Origin: Closterium sp. NIES-65
Lineage: Eukaryota > Streptophyta > Zygnematophyceae > Desmidiales > Closteriaceae
Reading direction: 5' to 3'
NCBI GenBank assembly: GCA_948144175.1
Contig: CANXME010000416.1
Location: 37,680 to 101,679 of the forward strand
Length of the DNA stretch: 64,000 bases
The notes below the pieces were generated by a model. It was given only the letters and a program-made list of their open reading frames with translations. It made no database searches and was not told the DNA's origin. A program made the translations under genes and the position numbers. Shown here piece by piece: positions 1 through 12,500 of the stretch. Position 1 is the first letter of the stretch. The number at the start of each line of letters is the position of its first letter.

Positions 1-3000
1 CACCTCCATATTCAGGTTCATAGGTACCGGAAACTCCTCCCCATCCTCCCCTTGCTCCGTGACTGTTGGTAACAACTTGGCCACGAGCATGGGGCCATCC
101 GCCAGCATGTCTGCCACAAACGCCGTGCTCCCGCTCGGCCCCGGCCCCCGCGTGATCATCTTGCTCGCGCCAAACTCGTCCGTGGCAGCTAGTAACGCGG
201 ATGCCCGCACCGACCGCCCGTCAAACATGGTTACCAGTGACGAGCTGCCCTCCGCCCCTGCTCCCCCTGCTGCTCCTGCTCCTGCGATGGCAGCTATGGC
301 TATATCCTCGTTAGAGTCATCCTCGCCTGATCCTTCTGTTGATTTTGAGCGCGTGGCGGCTGCTGCTGCAGCGGCGGCGCCTATACCAACTGCCCCTGCA
401 GCTGCTGCTGCTCCTAGCAGTGCTGCTCCCTCTCCTCCTCCTCCTCCTCCTCCTCCTCCTCCTCCTCCTCCTCCTCCTCCTCCTCCTCCTCCTCCTCCTC
501 CTCCTCCTCCTCCTCCTCCTCCTCCTCCTCCTCCTGTTGTTCCTTCTCCTCCCGTTCCTCCTCCTCCCTCTGTACCCTCCATTCCATACTCGTTACTGTA
601 TGGCCCGCTATAAGCCCCTGCTCCTGCCCCGCCTGCCGCCCCCGCTGCTGCCGCCGCAGCTGCTGCATCAGCTTCTGCTTTCAGAGCCGCATCCTCGTTA
701 GTAGGCACCCCTTTATACCTATGCTTCGCCCGGGCTGCCATGCCGCACAGATAAGGACAGCCGAATGTGAAGAGCGCTGCAAAGAGCAGAGTTGCTAGTA
801 ACGAGGCAGCACATAGCGCCAGCAGCTGCCACCAGGCCAGGTTGTTGTTACCATAGGGGTTGGTGCTTGTAGTGGGCGGAGGAGGTGCGGGGGAAGAGGA
901 TACATCTAAGTTTCCAGACGAGTCGAGAGGTGGTGATGGTGGTGGTGGTGGGGAGTTGGAGGGAGGAGTGGGAGGAGGAGAAAGAGGAGTGGGGAGAGGA
1001 GAGGGTGCTTGGGAAGGAGTGGGAGTGGGGGAAGTGGGCGGTGGAGCAAGAGGAGGGAGAAGGGGAGCAGGAGCAGGGGCAGGGGAATGGGATGGGGAGG
1101 GGGTGGGAGCAGGGGAAGGGGACGAGGTGGGAGCAGGGGAGGGGGAGGAGGCGGGAGCAGGGGAGGGGGAGGAGGCGGGAGCAGGGGAGGGGGAGGAGGA
1201 AGGGGCGGGAGCTGGTGTAGACGAGGGGGAAGGGCTTGGGGAGGGGGAGATGGCGGGGGAAGGGCTTGGGGCAGGTGCAGGGGAAGGGGCGAGTGGCGGA
1301 AGGGCAAGTGGCGGTTTGGGGGGAGGTCGTGGAGGAGTGGGGGGCTTGCGGGGGGGAGGAGGAGGATGTTTGGGGGGCCGGGGCGGGGGGACGGGTTGGG
1401 GGGGAGGCCAAGGGGGGCGGGGGTGGCGGGGGGGCCTTGGGGGGTGAGTGCGCTTGGGCGGGGGGGGAATGGGGGGGCTTGGGGGGGTGATTTCGGGGAA
1501 GAAAGGGGAGGTTGGGGAGGAAGGGGGCGGATGGGGAGGAGGAAAGCGGGGATATGGGGGCGGGCGCTTCCGGGGGGGAGAGGGGGGCTTGGGGGGAGGG
1601 AAAGGGGGAGCTGGGAGAAGCACGGGCGGGGAGGGGAGAGGCGGACGAGGAGGGGGAAGAAGCGGGGGGGGAGATGGAAGGGGCGGGGGAGGTTGAACGG
1701 GGGGAGGGGGTGAGGGCGAGACAGGCGGAGGGGGGAGAATCTGAGGGGGAGCAAATGGGGAGACAAAGGGGGGCGGGGGAGCCCTCGGGGGAGACATGGG
1801 CGGACTGGGCAGCCACCAAGGGGGGGAGGGCGGACACTCCCCAATACACAACCCCGGATTGCCTTCAAACGAGGATGGAGGGAACTTCGCCAGAGGCCCT
1901 TCTGTGGGCGTCGACCCGAACAAATCATTATTCGAAACGTCAAACTGAACCAGACTCTCCAGCCCATTAAACCGGGGAAGTTCCCCTACCAAATCATTTC
2001 CGTTCAGCATCAGCACCTGCAGCTGGCCCAGCGTATTCAGCCTTGACGGAATCGTCCCCCCGATCCGATTCGAGTCCAACCGAAGAGACGTCAAACTCCA
2101 CATCTGCCCAAACGTCTCGGGAATGCTCCCTTGCAGCCTGTTCCCGCCCAAATCCAGCCGCGAAAGCCGCTGCGCATACCCAAATTCCTTCGGCACCTCC
2201 CCTTCGAACCCGTTTCCCCGGACCGAGATGGTCTGGACGATAGGGAGCGAGACTAGGAGCGCTGGCGCGAGGGGACCGGATAGCTGGTTGTAGTCAAGTA
2301 AAATGTCCTGCACCTGTCCCAGTGACTGCATTTCGGAAGGGAGGGAGCCGGAGAGGGCGTTTTCTCTCAAGTCTAGCTTGATTAGGGAGTTGAGAGCTGA
2401 GATTTCCGGGGGTATTGGCCCCGAGAGGGCGTTCTTGCGCAGGTCTAGAACGGCGACGCGGCGGAGGGCGGAGAGGGTATTCCCCGGGATTTCCCCTGAG
2501 AGCTCCGTTTCTGCTAACTCCAGGGTTTGAAGCGAGGAGAGGCGGGAGAGGGCGGAGGGGAAGGAGCCTGGAAAGGAGTTTCCGGGGAGGGAGAGTTGGA
2601 GGAGGTCTGAGAGGGAGGCAAGGGACGGGTCTGGGAGGTCGAGGGTGCCGGAGAGAGTGCGGTAGGGGAGGGAGAGGGAGGTGACGCGGCGAGAGAAGGG
2701 GTTGCAGTCGACGCCCGTCCAGCTGCATGGGTCGGGGTCGTTGGGGTTCCAGTTGTCAAGCGCACCTGTGTGATTGGGAGGGGTGGGGAAGGGGGAGGGA
2801 AAGGGTGGCGTGGGGGAGGTGTTGTGGGAAAGGACCAGGGAAAAAGGTTAGGGAGAAGAATGCGGTTAACGCCCGTCCAGCTGCATGGTTCGGGGTCGTC
2901 GGGGTTCCAGTTGGAAAGAGCACCTGGGGATGGGGAGGAGGGGTGTTGGGAGAGCGAGGAAAAAGGACATGGAGAAATGAGAAGGGGTTGCAGTCGACGC

Positions 3001-3663
3001 CCGTCCAGCTGCATGGTTCGGGGTCGTCGGGGTTCCAGTTGGAAAGAGCACCTGGGGATGGGGAGGAGGGGTGTTGGGAGAGCGAGGAAAAAGGACATGG
3101 AGAAATGAGAAGGGGTTGCAGTCGACGCCCGTCCAGCTGCATGGTTCGGGGTCGTCGGGGTTCCAGTTGGAAAGAGCACCTGGGGATGGGGAGGAGGGGT
3201 GTTGGGAGAGCGAGGAAAAAGGACATGGAGAAATGAGAAGGGGTTGCAGTCGACGCCCGTCCAGCTGCATGGTTCGGGGTCGTCGGGGTTCCAGTTGGAA
3301 AGAGCACCTGGGGATGGGGGAGGGGAGAAAAAGGGGAGGGAATGGGTAAAGTACATGGGCTAGCAACACAGGTAAGGAACACGGGGGAGCATGGGTGAGG
3401 ATGGCCGAAATGTGCAGTAAAGAAGTACATTCTAAGGGGTATGTTGGAGTATCGCCTTTCTCACCTGTAGGGTCGTCTGTCACGTGGGCTTTAAAGTTCA
3501 ACAGTGCAGCTTTATCAATATCCGCAGGGCTCTGAGCAGCCGTCCGCTTTATAAGAAACACTTGTATAAACACAAGAAGAAAAAGCTGTAGTCTATGTGA
3601 TCTATGTAGTCTCCGGAACCAGCTGTTTATTCTCCGCCGCGAACTTGCAGGTTCGGCAGCCAT
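1..3663 (-). CDS. LRR receptor-like kinase with extensin-like stalk (3' end outside window)
   Basis: Two exons are visible: 3465-3663 and 2765 down to the window edge, joined at ACAG|gtgag ... cag|GTGCG in consistent phase. The product begins with a hydrophobic signal segment (LQLFLLVFIQVFL, residues about 26-38), then an LRR N-terminal cap (DPDPCSWTGVDC). About nine LRRs follow (for example LDLRENALSGSLP), then the hallmark FEGNPGLC near residue 366. Next comes about 330 residues of Pro/Ser-rich stalk with repeated SPSPAP units, a TM segment (LLALCAASLLATLLFAALF, about residue 710), an Ala/Gly-rich region with a poly-Gly run, and the first part of a kinase domain with a GPGPSG loop and VAKLL lysine near residues 939-960. 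Seen: domain order. Known: LRR-RLKs sit in the plasma membrane and sense apoplastic ligands; extensin-like stalks contact the cell wall. Inferred: wall-associated sensor. The ligand is unknown and the rest of the kinase is off the window. Confidence 0.88.
433..534. repeat. (CCT)n trinucleotide run coding poly-Gly
   Basis: About 34 uninterrupted CCT units (GGA on the coding minus strand) encode a poly-glycine stretch in the juxtamembrane linker of the receptor kinase. Because the unit is a triplet, length change keeps the frame. Confidence 0.95.
2868..3320. repeat. 128-bp tandem repeats carrying copies of an exon start
   Basis: Four near-identical copies with a spacing of exactly 128 bp lie in intron 1 of the receptor kinase. 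Each holds, on the minus strand, a splice acceptor (cag|GTGC at 3307, 3179, 3051 and 2923) and the first 60-70 nt of exon 2 (SNWNPDDPEPCSWTGVDCN), followed by intron-like pyrimidine-rich sequence. The copy at 2765 is diverged and continues into the long open exon, so I take it as the used acceptor. The other four would act as decoys. Confidence 0.9.
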
Positions 3664-6597
3664 GCCTGCTGGGGAACCAGGTTCGGCAGGGACAGGCTCG
3701 GATTGGTCAGGTTTGGCAGTCCCTGGAACCTCAAGTGGGTGTGCTATCTAAGAATACATGTCGCGGACATTCTATGGCTTACGTTTGTGGCTGTGACTAT
3801 AACGAAGCTTCTGCGTTTTGACCTTGAACTAGCCTTAAAGGTCGTCGCCCTGTCGATGCCTCTTGCTACAGAGTCTTGTCTATGAGTTTCGATAGCGCAT
3901 TCGCTTCTAGAACCAAGCCTATCAGTATGTCTGTTACTAGTGCTACTGCTATTTCTGTTACTAAATATAACAGACTTGCTTCTCTCGTTTCCGCTGCAGC
4001 ACGTGATCGGGTGGCTATTCGTTACTATCACAGTCAGCGACGTCGTCATGATCTGCGACAATAAGCAGCGACTGCGACAGAGGTGCGAGCGGTCAAAAGG
4101 AGCGACACTTTATAGAAATGGAAACGCGTGATGTCACGGGAATGGTGAACGTAAAGGTGTCTTCTGAGTGGACTCATAAGGAACGCTTGACACTACGGGA
4201 ATGGAGTTTGGCTTGAAGGCGAAGAGATGCTTGCGGTATCGTATCGCATGAGCTAGTACAAAGCCAATCCCAACGGAAATTGAAACCACGGTTTGCTAGT
4301 CACCAAATGACGTGTTGGATGAATATAAGAAGCGCGGTATGGACAAAGCAGGTTCTAGGTGAGGTAATCAGACAATATTAGTGAGTAGGTATCTGGTTGG
4401 TTGTAGGCCATTTTGTTTGAGAAAATGCCTGCGGGATGCTATGCCACCAACACCAGAGACGAGGTGGTGTTCCTGCTCCTGGTATCTCACCGTCCCAAAA
4501 CAGTACTCTTCGTCATTTGTTGTTTCATCAACCAGAAGCCACAACCCAGAATCCACCCAGTACAATGCGGCTGAGTGGCAAGTTCCGTAACTCGGGCACT
4601 CTCACGACATTTTTCTTTTCGACGCTTTGTTTCGAATACGCCTTGCAGAAAATGGCCCTTGAAATTGCCGAGACGCAGTAGCGTCGTGTGTACAGCGAAC
4701 TCAACTCACCCCGCCGAAGCAGACCGCAACCGCGTCAAAGCTGAATGGCTGTGTGGCCAATGACCATTCAATCGGTGCGGTCCTATTTGGCGGGAAGAGC
4801 TGGTCACTACCCTTCTACAATAAAGCTCGAGACTGGATTTCAACACCTTCAATAATAATAAATGAAGTAGCATATACTACATTTTGCCAACGCAAATCCT
4901 AAAAAACAAAGCACAATTACTTTGTGAGTGGCTGAATCTAGGAAACATACCGTACCCGCACAGCAACACCAGACGACAGGGCACCTGAAAAGCATAATGA
5001 GAACAGGTGAAGCACTGCTAATACTAAGGTCTGCGGCTGTGCGGGGCCACAGGTTCATCTAGCGGAGACCTCTATATGAAGGATGAATGCGGTCAGCCCG
5101 CGGAAACTCGCAGCTGGGCAGATAGCTGCGCAGAGGGCAAGTCGGAGGGGAGCTGGTGCATGGGATAATTGGGTTGAAACAGAGCCATCCAATCGCTGTT
5201 GCTGCTGCTGGGGTTGAGAATGGGATTCATGTACGTCTTACTGTGTTGAAGAATGGTAAGTTTGGTCCATAGTAAGTAGGCTTATGCTCGGGCGGGATTG
5301 GCTGGATGGCAGAAGGGATGAACGGATGGATGGGCGGGCTCTTGACGGATGTGCAGTGTGCACGCATCTTTCATGGTGGTCAATGGTGGTACATCGTAGT
5401 GCAGAATGGTGCTCACTGCTGCAAGGTGCTGCAAGGTGCTGCATGGTGCTGCATGGTGCCGCAAGGTGCTGCATGGTCAGCTCGCAGCAGCACAGCACAC
5501 ATGGCTGCCTGGTGAAAGGATGGGCGGTGGTGCATGGCACAATATGGAACGGATGGAAGGGAGCTGTGGGTTTGATGCTGGCTGGCAGACTGCAGTTATG
5601 AAATCGATGGTTTGATTGCACACACCCACACACGTGAGACGCCTTCTGTCTGAGGCAGCTAAAGAAACATGGGGCGGATGGAAGGGTGTAGCTATGGGTC
5701 AGATGCTGGCTGGCAGGCTGGCAGGCTGGCAGTGATAAAATGGATAATCCAATTGCGCACACCAACACATGGTGTTCCCTGCTCCAGCACACAGGCGCAG
5801 TGCTATCGCTGCCATTGCTGCTGTTGCTTCTGTCACTGCTATGCATGGTGCTGTGGTGGCAGTGTTTAATTGTGCTAGTGGAGGTGGTGTGGTGTGGCTG
5901 CTGCTCTTCACAGATGCTGCTGCTCTTCACAGATGCTGCTGCTCTTCACAGATGCTGCTGAAGATGAATAACTTGAATGAATGATGCCCCGCAGTGAGTG
6001 ATGAATTTGGTCGCAGTGGTTGACTCAGACTCTATATTTTCAGTCGACTCCAACTCAAAAGTCAGAAGTCATTTTGAGTCGACTGAAAAGTCGTTCTGGA
6101 GTGAGTGAGTGATGGAGATGGTTGCAGTCGTTGACTGAAAAATCATCTGTGGTCATGATGGATGGTCACTGTGCCGATGGTTGCTGTGATGGTCGCTGTG
6201 CTGATGGTCAATCTCCAGGCGCCTCATCAACACATTGGGGCGGCTGATGCCGTTGGGTGGCGGTGGAATGGCCAGATGGCATCTGAGGCGCCTCAAAAGG
6301 AAAACTACGAGGGGCAGTGGCAACAGTGGTGATGATTTCTTGGCCGCTTCAAAGACAAAACGTGGCTGCAGTGGTGTTGGGTGTCGTGGGAGTGGTGATG
6401 ATGGTGGTTGGTGGCAGGGAGCAGTCGTGATGATTCCTTGAGCAGCTCAGAGATGGAATGTCGCTGGTGGTGTTGGGTACCGTAGAAATTAGAACTGATC
6501 ACGATGGTTGGCGGCAGGGAGCAGTTGATCAACGGTGGTCATGAAACCCACACAGGGTACGGTACCCCCCTCAGCCAAGTTCCATCCGCCAGCCCAA
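3664..6597. other. Intergenic region, no gene recognised
   Basis: Lies between the start of the receptor kinase and the stop of the coiled-coil gene, both on the minus strand. It should contain the receptor kinase promoter and the other gene's 3' UTR. Local repeats are present: 10-bp GCTGCAAGGT-type units at 5411-5476, duplicated blocks near 5540-5620 and 5675-5760, three 16-bp GCTGCTCTTCACAGAT units at 5900-5955, and three related blocks at 6310-6540. Degenerate TTTTGAG...CTCAAAA palindromes occur at 6041-6057, 6072-6089 and 6283-6298. No open frame here shows a recognisable domain. Confidence 0.6.
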
Positions 6598-9500
6598 CTA
6601 CTTGCTCCGAATCGCAACCCGTGCAACCTGCTTCGGAGCCGGCCCCGCCCCCGGCCTCTTAGGCTCGTACCGCCGACCCCAACCACCGAACCACCCCCGA
6701 ACCAAGGCCACAAGAGGTGGAATAGAGACGGCAATGACCACTGACAGGAGCACATGGGTGATCCGGTTCTGCCTCTGCACTCTATGCACCATTTGCCTCA
6801 ACTCCTCCACCCCATCCTCCCCTTCCTCCTCCCGTTCCTCCACCTCCAACTGCTCCTGCTCCTCCTCTGGTTTTGTCCTTGGATTTCTATCCACAACCAC
6901 ACCCAGAGCGCCTCTTCTGACCACTGCTTCATGCGTCAAGTCGCCTCCCTTTCTTGCTGCTGCCACCACTCCACCTTCCGCCGTGCCTCTTCCAGTAAAC
7001 TTCGAGCCCAGAGCTGCTCCATTTAATTCGCCTTCCACTCCTGCTACTCTGTCCCCTCTTCCGCTCAACTGTGGTGATTGCTCCCTTTCGTCTTGATTTT
7101 GCCTCCCTGCTTGCTGCTCCTGGAAGAGGGCTTGCTGCTGCTGCTGCTGGCTGTGTTGGGAGGTGGCGCTGCTGCTGCTGGAGCGAGTGAGGGAGGCGGG
7201 GTCAGGGGAGGAGGAGGAGGCCACGGGGGAGAGGCGGAAGGAGATGGGCGACGAGGACACGAGGGACGGCGAGCGCTTGTGCTCGTCCATAGGGCAGGAG
7301 TTCTGGAGAGGCAGGGGGGGGAGGGAAGAGGGAGAAAGGGTAGAGGGAGGGAGGGGTGAGTTCGAGGCGCCTTACCCATGGGCGAGGAGGAGACGAGGGA
7401 GCGCGAGCGCTTGTGCTCGTCCATAGGGCAGGAGCTCTGGAGAGGAAGAGGGAGGGAGGGAGGGAGGGAGGGGGGAGTGGTTGTGATGTGATCGTCCATG
7501 GGGCTGGCGCTCTGGTGGGGCAGAGAACATGGCGGGTAGAGCGAGGGAGGGAGGGAGGGAGGGGGCACAACATGGGAGGGTGTTTGGGCACAGTGAAGAC
7601 GGGCGAGGATGACACGAGGGAGGGCGAGGATGACACGAGGGAGGGCGAGGATGACACGAGGGAGGGCGAGGATGACACGAGGGAGGGCGAGGATGACACG
7701 AGGGAGGGCGAGGATGACACGAGGGAGGGCGAGGATGACACGAGGGAGGGCGAGGATGACACGAGGGAGGGCGAGGATGACACGAGGGAGGGCGAGGATG
7801 ACACGAGGGAGGGCGAGGATGACACGAGGGAGGGCGAGGATGACACGAGGGAGGGCGAGGATGACACGAGGGAGGGCGAGGATGACACGAGGGAGGGCGA
7901 GGATGACACGAGGGAGGGCGAGGATGACACGAGGGAGGGCGAGGATGACACGAGGGAGGGCGAGGATGACACGAGGGAGGGCGAGGATGACACGAGGGAG
8001 GGCGAGGATGACACGAGGGAGGGCGAGGATGACACGAGGGAGGGCAAGGATGACACGAGGGAGGGCGAGGATGACACGAGGGAGGGCGAGGATGACACGA
8101 GGGAGGGCGAGCGAGCGCTTGTGCTCGTTCTGGGGTTCACACATGAACGTTCTGGGGTTCACACATGAACGTTCTGGGGTTCACACATGAACGTTCTGGG
8201 GTTCACACATGAACGTTCTGGGGTTCACACATGAACGTTCTGGGGTTCACACATGAACGTTCTGGGGTTCACACATGAACGTTCTGGGGTTCACACATGA
8301 ACGTTCTGGGGTTCACACATGAACGTTCTGGCGTTCACACATGAACGTTCTGGGGTTCACACATGAACGGTTCTGGGATTCACACATGAACGTTCTGGCG
8401 TTCACACATGAACGTTCTGGGGTTCACACATGAACGTTCTGGGGTTCACACATGAACGTTCTGGGGTTCACACATGAACGTTCTGGGGTTCACACATGAA
8501 CGTTCTGGGGTTCACACATGAACGTTCTGGGGTTCACACATGAACGTTCTGGGGTTCACACATGAACGTTCTGGGGTTCACACATGAACGTTCTGGGGTT
8601 CACACATGAACGTTCTGGGGTTCACACATGAACGTTCTGGCGTTCACACATGAACGTTCTGGGGTTCACACATGAACGTTCTGGGGTTCACACATGAACG
8701 GTTCTGGGATTCACACATGAACGTTCTGGCGTTCACACATGAACGTTCTGGGGTTCACACATGAACGTTCTGGGGTTCACACATGAACGTTCTGGGGTTC
8801 ACACATGGCGTTCTGGTGGGGCAGAGAAAATGGGGGGTAGAGGGAGTGAGTACAGCAAATAAGATTGAGTGAGTGAGTGAGTGGGTGAAGGGTAAAGAGG
8901 TTGAGGGAAAGAGGAGGAAGAGGTTACTTCATTACTATCACCATATACCATCACCACCAGACCAGACAACATGATCACCGCATACCAGCATGGCGGCCAT
9001 CTTTGCCTCCAGAAGCTGCACCTGCACTGCTCGCCATGAGAACTAGTGCGTGCACCGATGCATATATCACAGCCACATCCCACCTTGCCTCACCACATTC
9101 CACCGCACAGCATCACATACCAGCATGGCGGCCATCTTCGCCTCCAGCAGCTGCACCTGCACTGCTCGTTGCTCTGCCTCCCTCTCTGCCTTCTCTGCCC
9201 GCCTCTCTGCTGCCTGTGGGGGAGGGAGGCACAAAGACAGACAAGCAGAGAGGTTGCAGGGGTGGGAAGAGGGAGGGAGGAAGAAGCTTCCTTCCTTCCG
9301 CACCTTATCTGCCCGCCTCTCTGATGCCTGGGGCAGGAAAGGAAAACGATGCCTCCTTTGCCTAAGAAACTGGGACAGAAAAAAAAGGAATGAGGCCTCA
9401 TTGCCTAAGACCCATAAACCTTCAACACCCCTGCACAGCATTACGGAATTGGGACTGTGGTGTGCAAGACCCTGCTGTTCCCACAACCCACGACAGTTGA

Positions 9501-12500
9501 ACTCCATGCCTCCACTCCTCCTATTAGCTGAGGTTGTTTTTGAGACGTCTCAAAAACAACCTCGCTTCACATTGGCTGGGGAGAGTTTTTGAGACGTCTC
9601 AAAGACAACCTCGCTTTACTCGATGCCTCCACTCCTCCTATCAGCCGAGTTACATCCTCCTGAGTGAGAGACGCCTGGTCAACACCTCTTGCAGCTCCTC
9701 ACAGCCCCAGCCACCTGCATACCTCTCCAGCTCTCACCCTCCAGCAACCTGCACAACTCTCACCCTCCCTCCCCCAACGAGGTGACTTTTGAGTCGACTC
9801 AAAAGTCGCCTGCTCCACCTCTTGCAGCTCCTCACAGCCCCAGCCACCTGCATACCTCTCCAATGCACAACTCTCCCACCCTTCCTCCCCCAACCCCCAA
9901 TCCACCCAAACAACGCACCCCCCATCCCAGCCGTGTTACGCCCTCCTGAGGGAGCGACACCCGGCCCAGCTTCAGCAGCTCCTCTCCTCTCCTCACCTCA
10001 CAGCCTCAGCCCTGCCTGCCCCTCCCTCACAGCCTGTATTGAAATCACTTTTGAGAATTCTCAAAAGCTTCAGCAGCTCCTCACCTCACCTCACCTCACA
10101 GCCTCAACCCTGCCGGCACCTCCCCCACAGCCTGTATAACTCTCACCCTCCACCCAACTGCCGCCCCGCTCAGAGCCCCCACAAGCGCACCTCCACGGTC
10201 TCCATGAGGCGAGTGACGTCCTCCTGGGTGAGCGACGCCTGCCCCAGCTCCAGTAGCTTCTAGCTAGCCTCATCCCCCATACCTCTCCTCTCCAGACCCC
10301 CCTACAGCCCCCCCCAGCGCACCTCCACGGTCTCCATGAGGTGAGTGACGTCCTCCTGAGTGAGCGACGCCTGCCCCAGCTCCAGTAGCTCTTAATATCG
10401 CCAACCCCATACCTCTCCCGCCCATCTCACAACCCCTCTCACAGCCTCCACCTCCCCACACACCCTCCAAGCGCACCTCCACGGTCTCCATGAGGCGAGT
10501 GACGTCCTCCTGAGTGAGCGACGCCTGGCCCAGCTCCAGAAGCTCCTGCACCACTGACTCGTCACACTCCATCTGATATGGCGAAGGGGGGAACAGGGAG
10601 AGGCAGACAAAGGGGAATGGAGCCCTGTTGACGCCTGCCCCAGCTCCAGTAACTCGTCTACCACTGACTCGTCACACTCCATCTGATGTGGCGGAGGGGG
10701 GAACAGGGAGAGGCAGACAAAGGGGAATGGAGCTCTGTTGACGCCTGCCCCAGCTCCAGTAGCTCTTGTACCAGTGACTCGTCACACTCCATCTGATGGG
10801 CGGAGAGGAAACAGAAAGTGTGCCGGGGAGGGGGAGGAGAAAGGGGAGCAGGGGAATGGCAGGGACGGGACAACAAGGGCGTTACGTTCAAATACCACGG
10901 CACAGGCATGGCATGGCATGACGGGCATGGCAGGGCAGGGCATGGCATGGCATGGCATGGCATGGCATGGCATGACGGGCATGGCATGGCATGGCATGGC
11001 ATGGCATGGCATGGCATGGCATGGAATGGCATGGCATGGCATGGCATGGCATGGCATGACATGACTCACCATGACAGGGGTGGTTGCTCGGCCTGGTGCA
11101 TCCTCATCACTGTCGTTGCTGTGCCTGCTCAAGCAGCAGCAGCAGCAACAGCAGTGAGGAAAGAAAGACAACAGATCACTTAAGTCGACTCAACATGCCC
11201 TCGAGTCAGCTGAAAGATGAGATCATCGTCATCACTCAACTGTTGAACAGTGCACTGCTGAGTTTTGAGGCGCCTCAAAACAATTCTTGAGGCGCCTCAA
11301 AAATCGACTCAAGATGCCCTTGAGTCAGCTGAAAGATGAGATCATCTTCATCACTCAACTGTTGAACCGTGCACTGCTGTTTTGAGACGTCTCAAAACAC
11401 TACTTCAAACACTGCAGTTTCAACTGCGTACCTCCTCGCTGCTCTCTGCGTCCCTGCTCTCTAAACCCGAGCCCCTAAACCCTCAACCCTCCCCAACTCT
11501 CTGCTTTTAAAGCTGCCTTTTCCCGCTAGAGACATGCCTGACGCCTCTGACTCCCACCGGCTCTCTTTCTGGGATTCCCTTAAGCTCACCGCTCGCTCAC
11601 CCCCTTCCCCTTCATGCGTTTCCTCAGTGCATCCCCTCCCCTCACTCCGTCTGGTGCGTCTCTTTCTTCTCTCACTCCTTGCACTGTCGCCTCACGTGCA
11701 GTGAGGTGTATTTTGAGGCGCCTCAAAATACACCTCACTGTCCTCTCCTCAGTGCATCCCCTCCCCTCACTCCGTCTGGTGCGTCTCTTTCTTCTCTCAC
11801 TCCTTCAACTGTCGCTTCACCCCTCAAGAGCCTTGAATCACCGCCTCCCACCCACCTCTCTGCGTCTCTGCTCTTGAAGCTGCCTTCTCTCGCTGGTGAC
11901 ATACCAGACGCCTCTGACTCCCACCGGCTCTCCACTTCCACTGGGGGACCGTGGACGGAGGTCGGGGTAAGAAGGTCAGGGGTAGGGGAGGAGAGGGCGG
12001 GTGTGGGGAGTTGACTTTTGCGTCGACTAAAAAATGTCTCTGACTCCCACCGGCTCTCCACTTCCACTGGGGGACCGTGGAGGGAGCTCAGGGTAAGAAG
12101 GTCCGGGAGGGGAGGAAGGAAGTGGGGAGAGAGCAGTGAGTGCAGGGATGAGGGCGTTTGTAGAGGGCAGAAGCACACATGCTGTGCACAGCACTATACA
12201 ATACACCCATTATTTTCTTTCAACAGCGACACAAGCATATCAAACCCAACTGCCCCCTCTGCAGTAGAATACGCACCTGGCCCCTGCAGTCACCTGTCCC
12301 CTCCCCTCACTTCCCCCCCCCCCCCACCTCACCTGCACTGCAAACCTCACCTGCCCTCTTTGCTCACCTGCCCCCTTTGCTCACCTGCCCCCTTTGCTCA
12401 CCTGCGCCCTGCTCCAGGCTGCGGTAGAGCTCAAAGCGCAGCACCTCTCTACACCCTCCCTGCGCAACATGCACCAGACACGTCTGCCCCCTGCGCAACA

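Noticed and set aside
848-1970. Long overlapping open frames on both strands in the Pro/Gly-rich region
   Set aside because: They are by-products of GC-rich, low-complexity coding sequence; only the minus frame continuous with the LRRs, TM segment and kinase start fits a gene.
5238-5984. Ser/His/Cys-rich frames on both strands
   Set aside because: Low-complexity products of GCTGC-type repeats with no domain or splice context.
7356-8190. Frames coding (GEDDTRE)n or (RARMTRG)n across the minisatellites
   Set aside because: Pure consequence of a 21-bp repeat; no start context or domain.
7602-8806. Regular repeats considered as a CRISPR array
   Set aside because: Units are contiguous 21- and 22-bp repeats with no unique spacers, in a eukaryotic intron.
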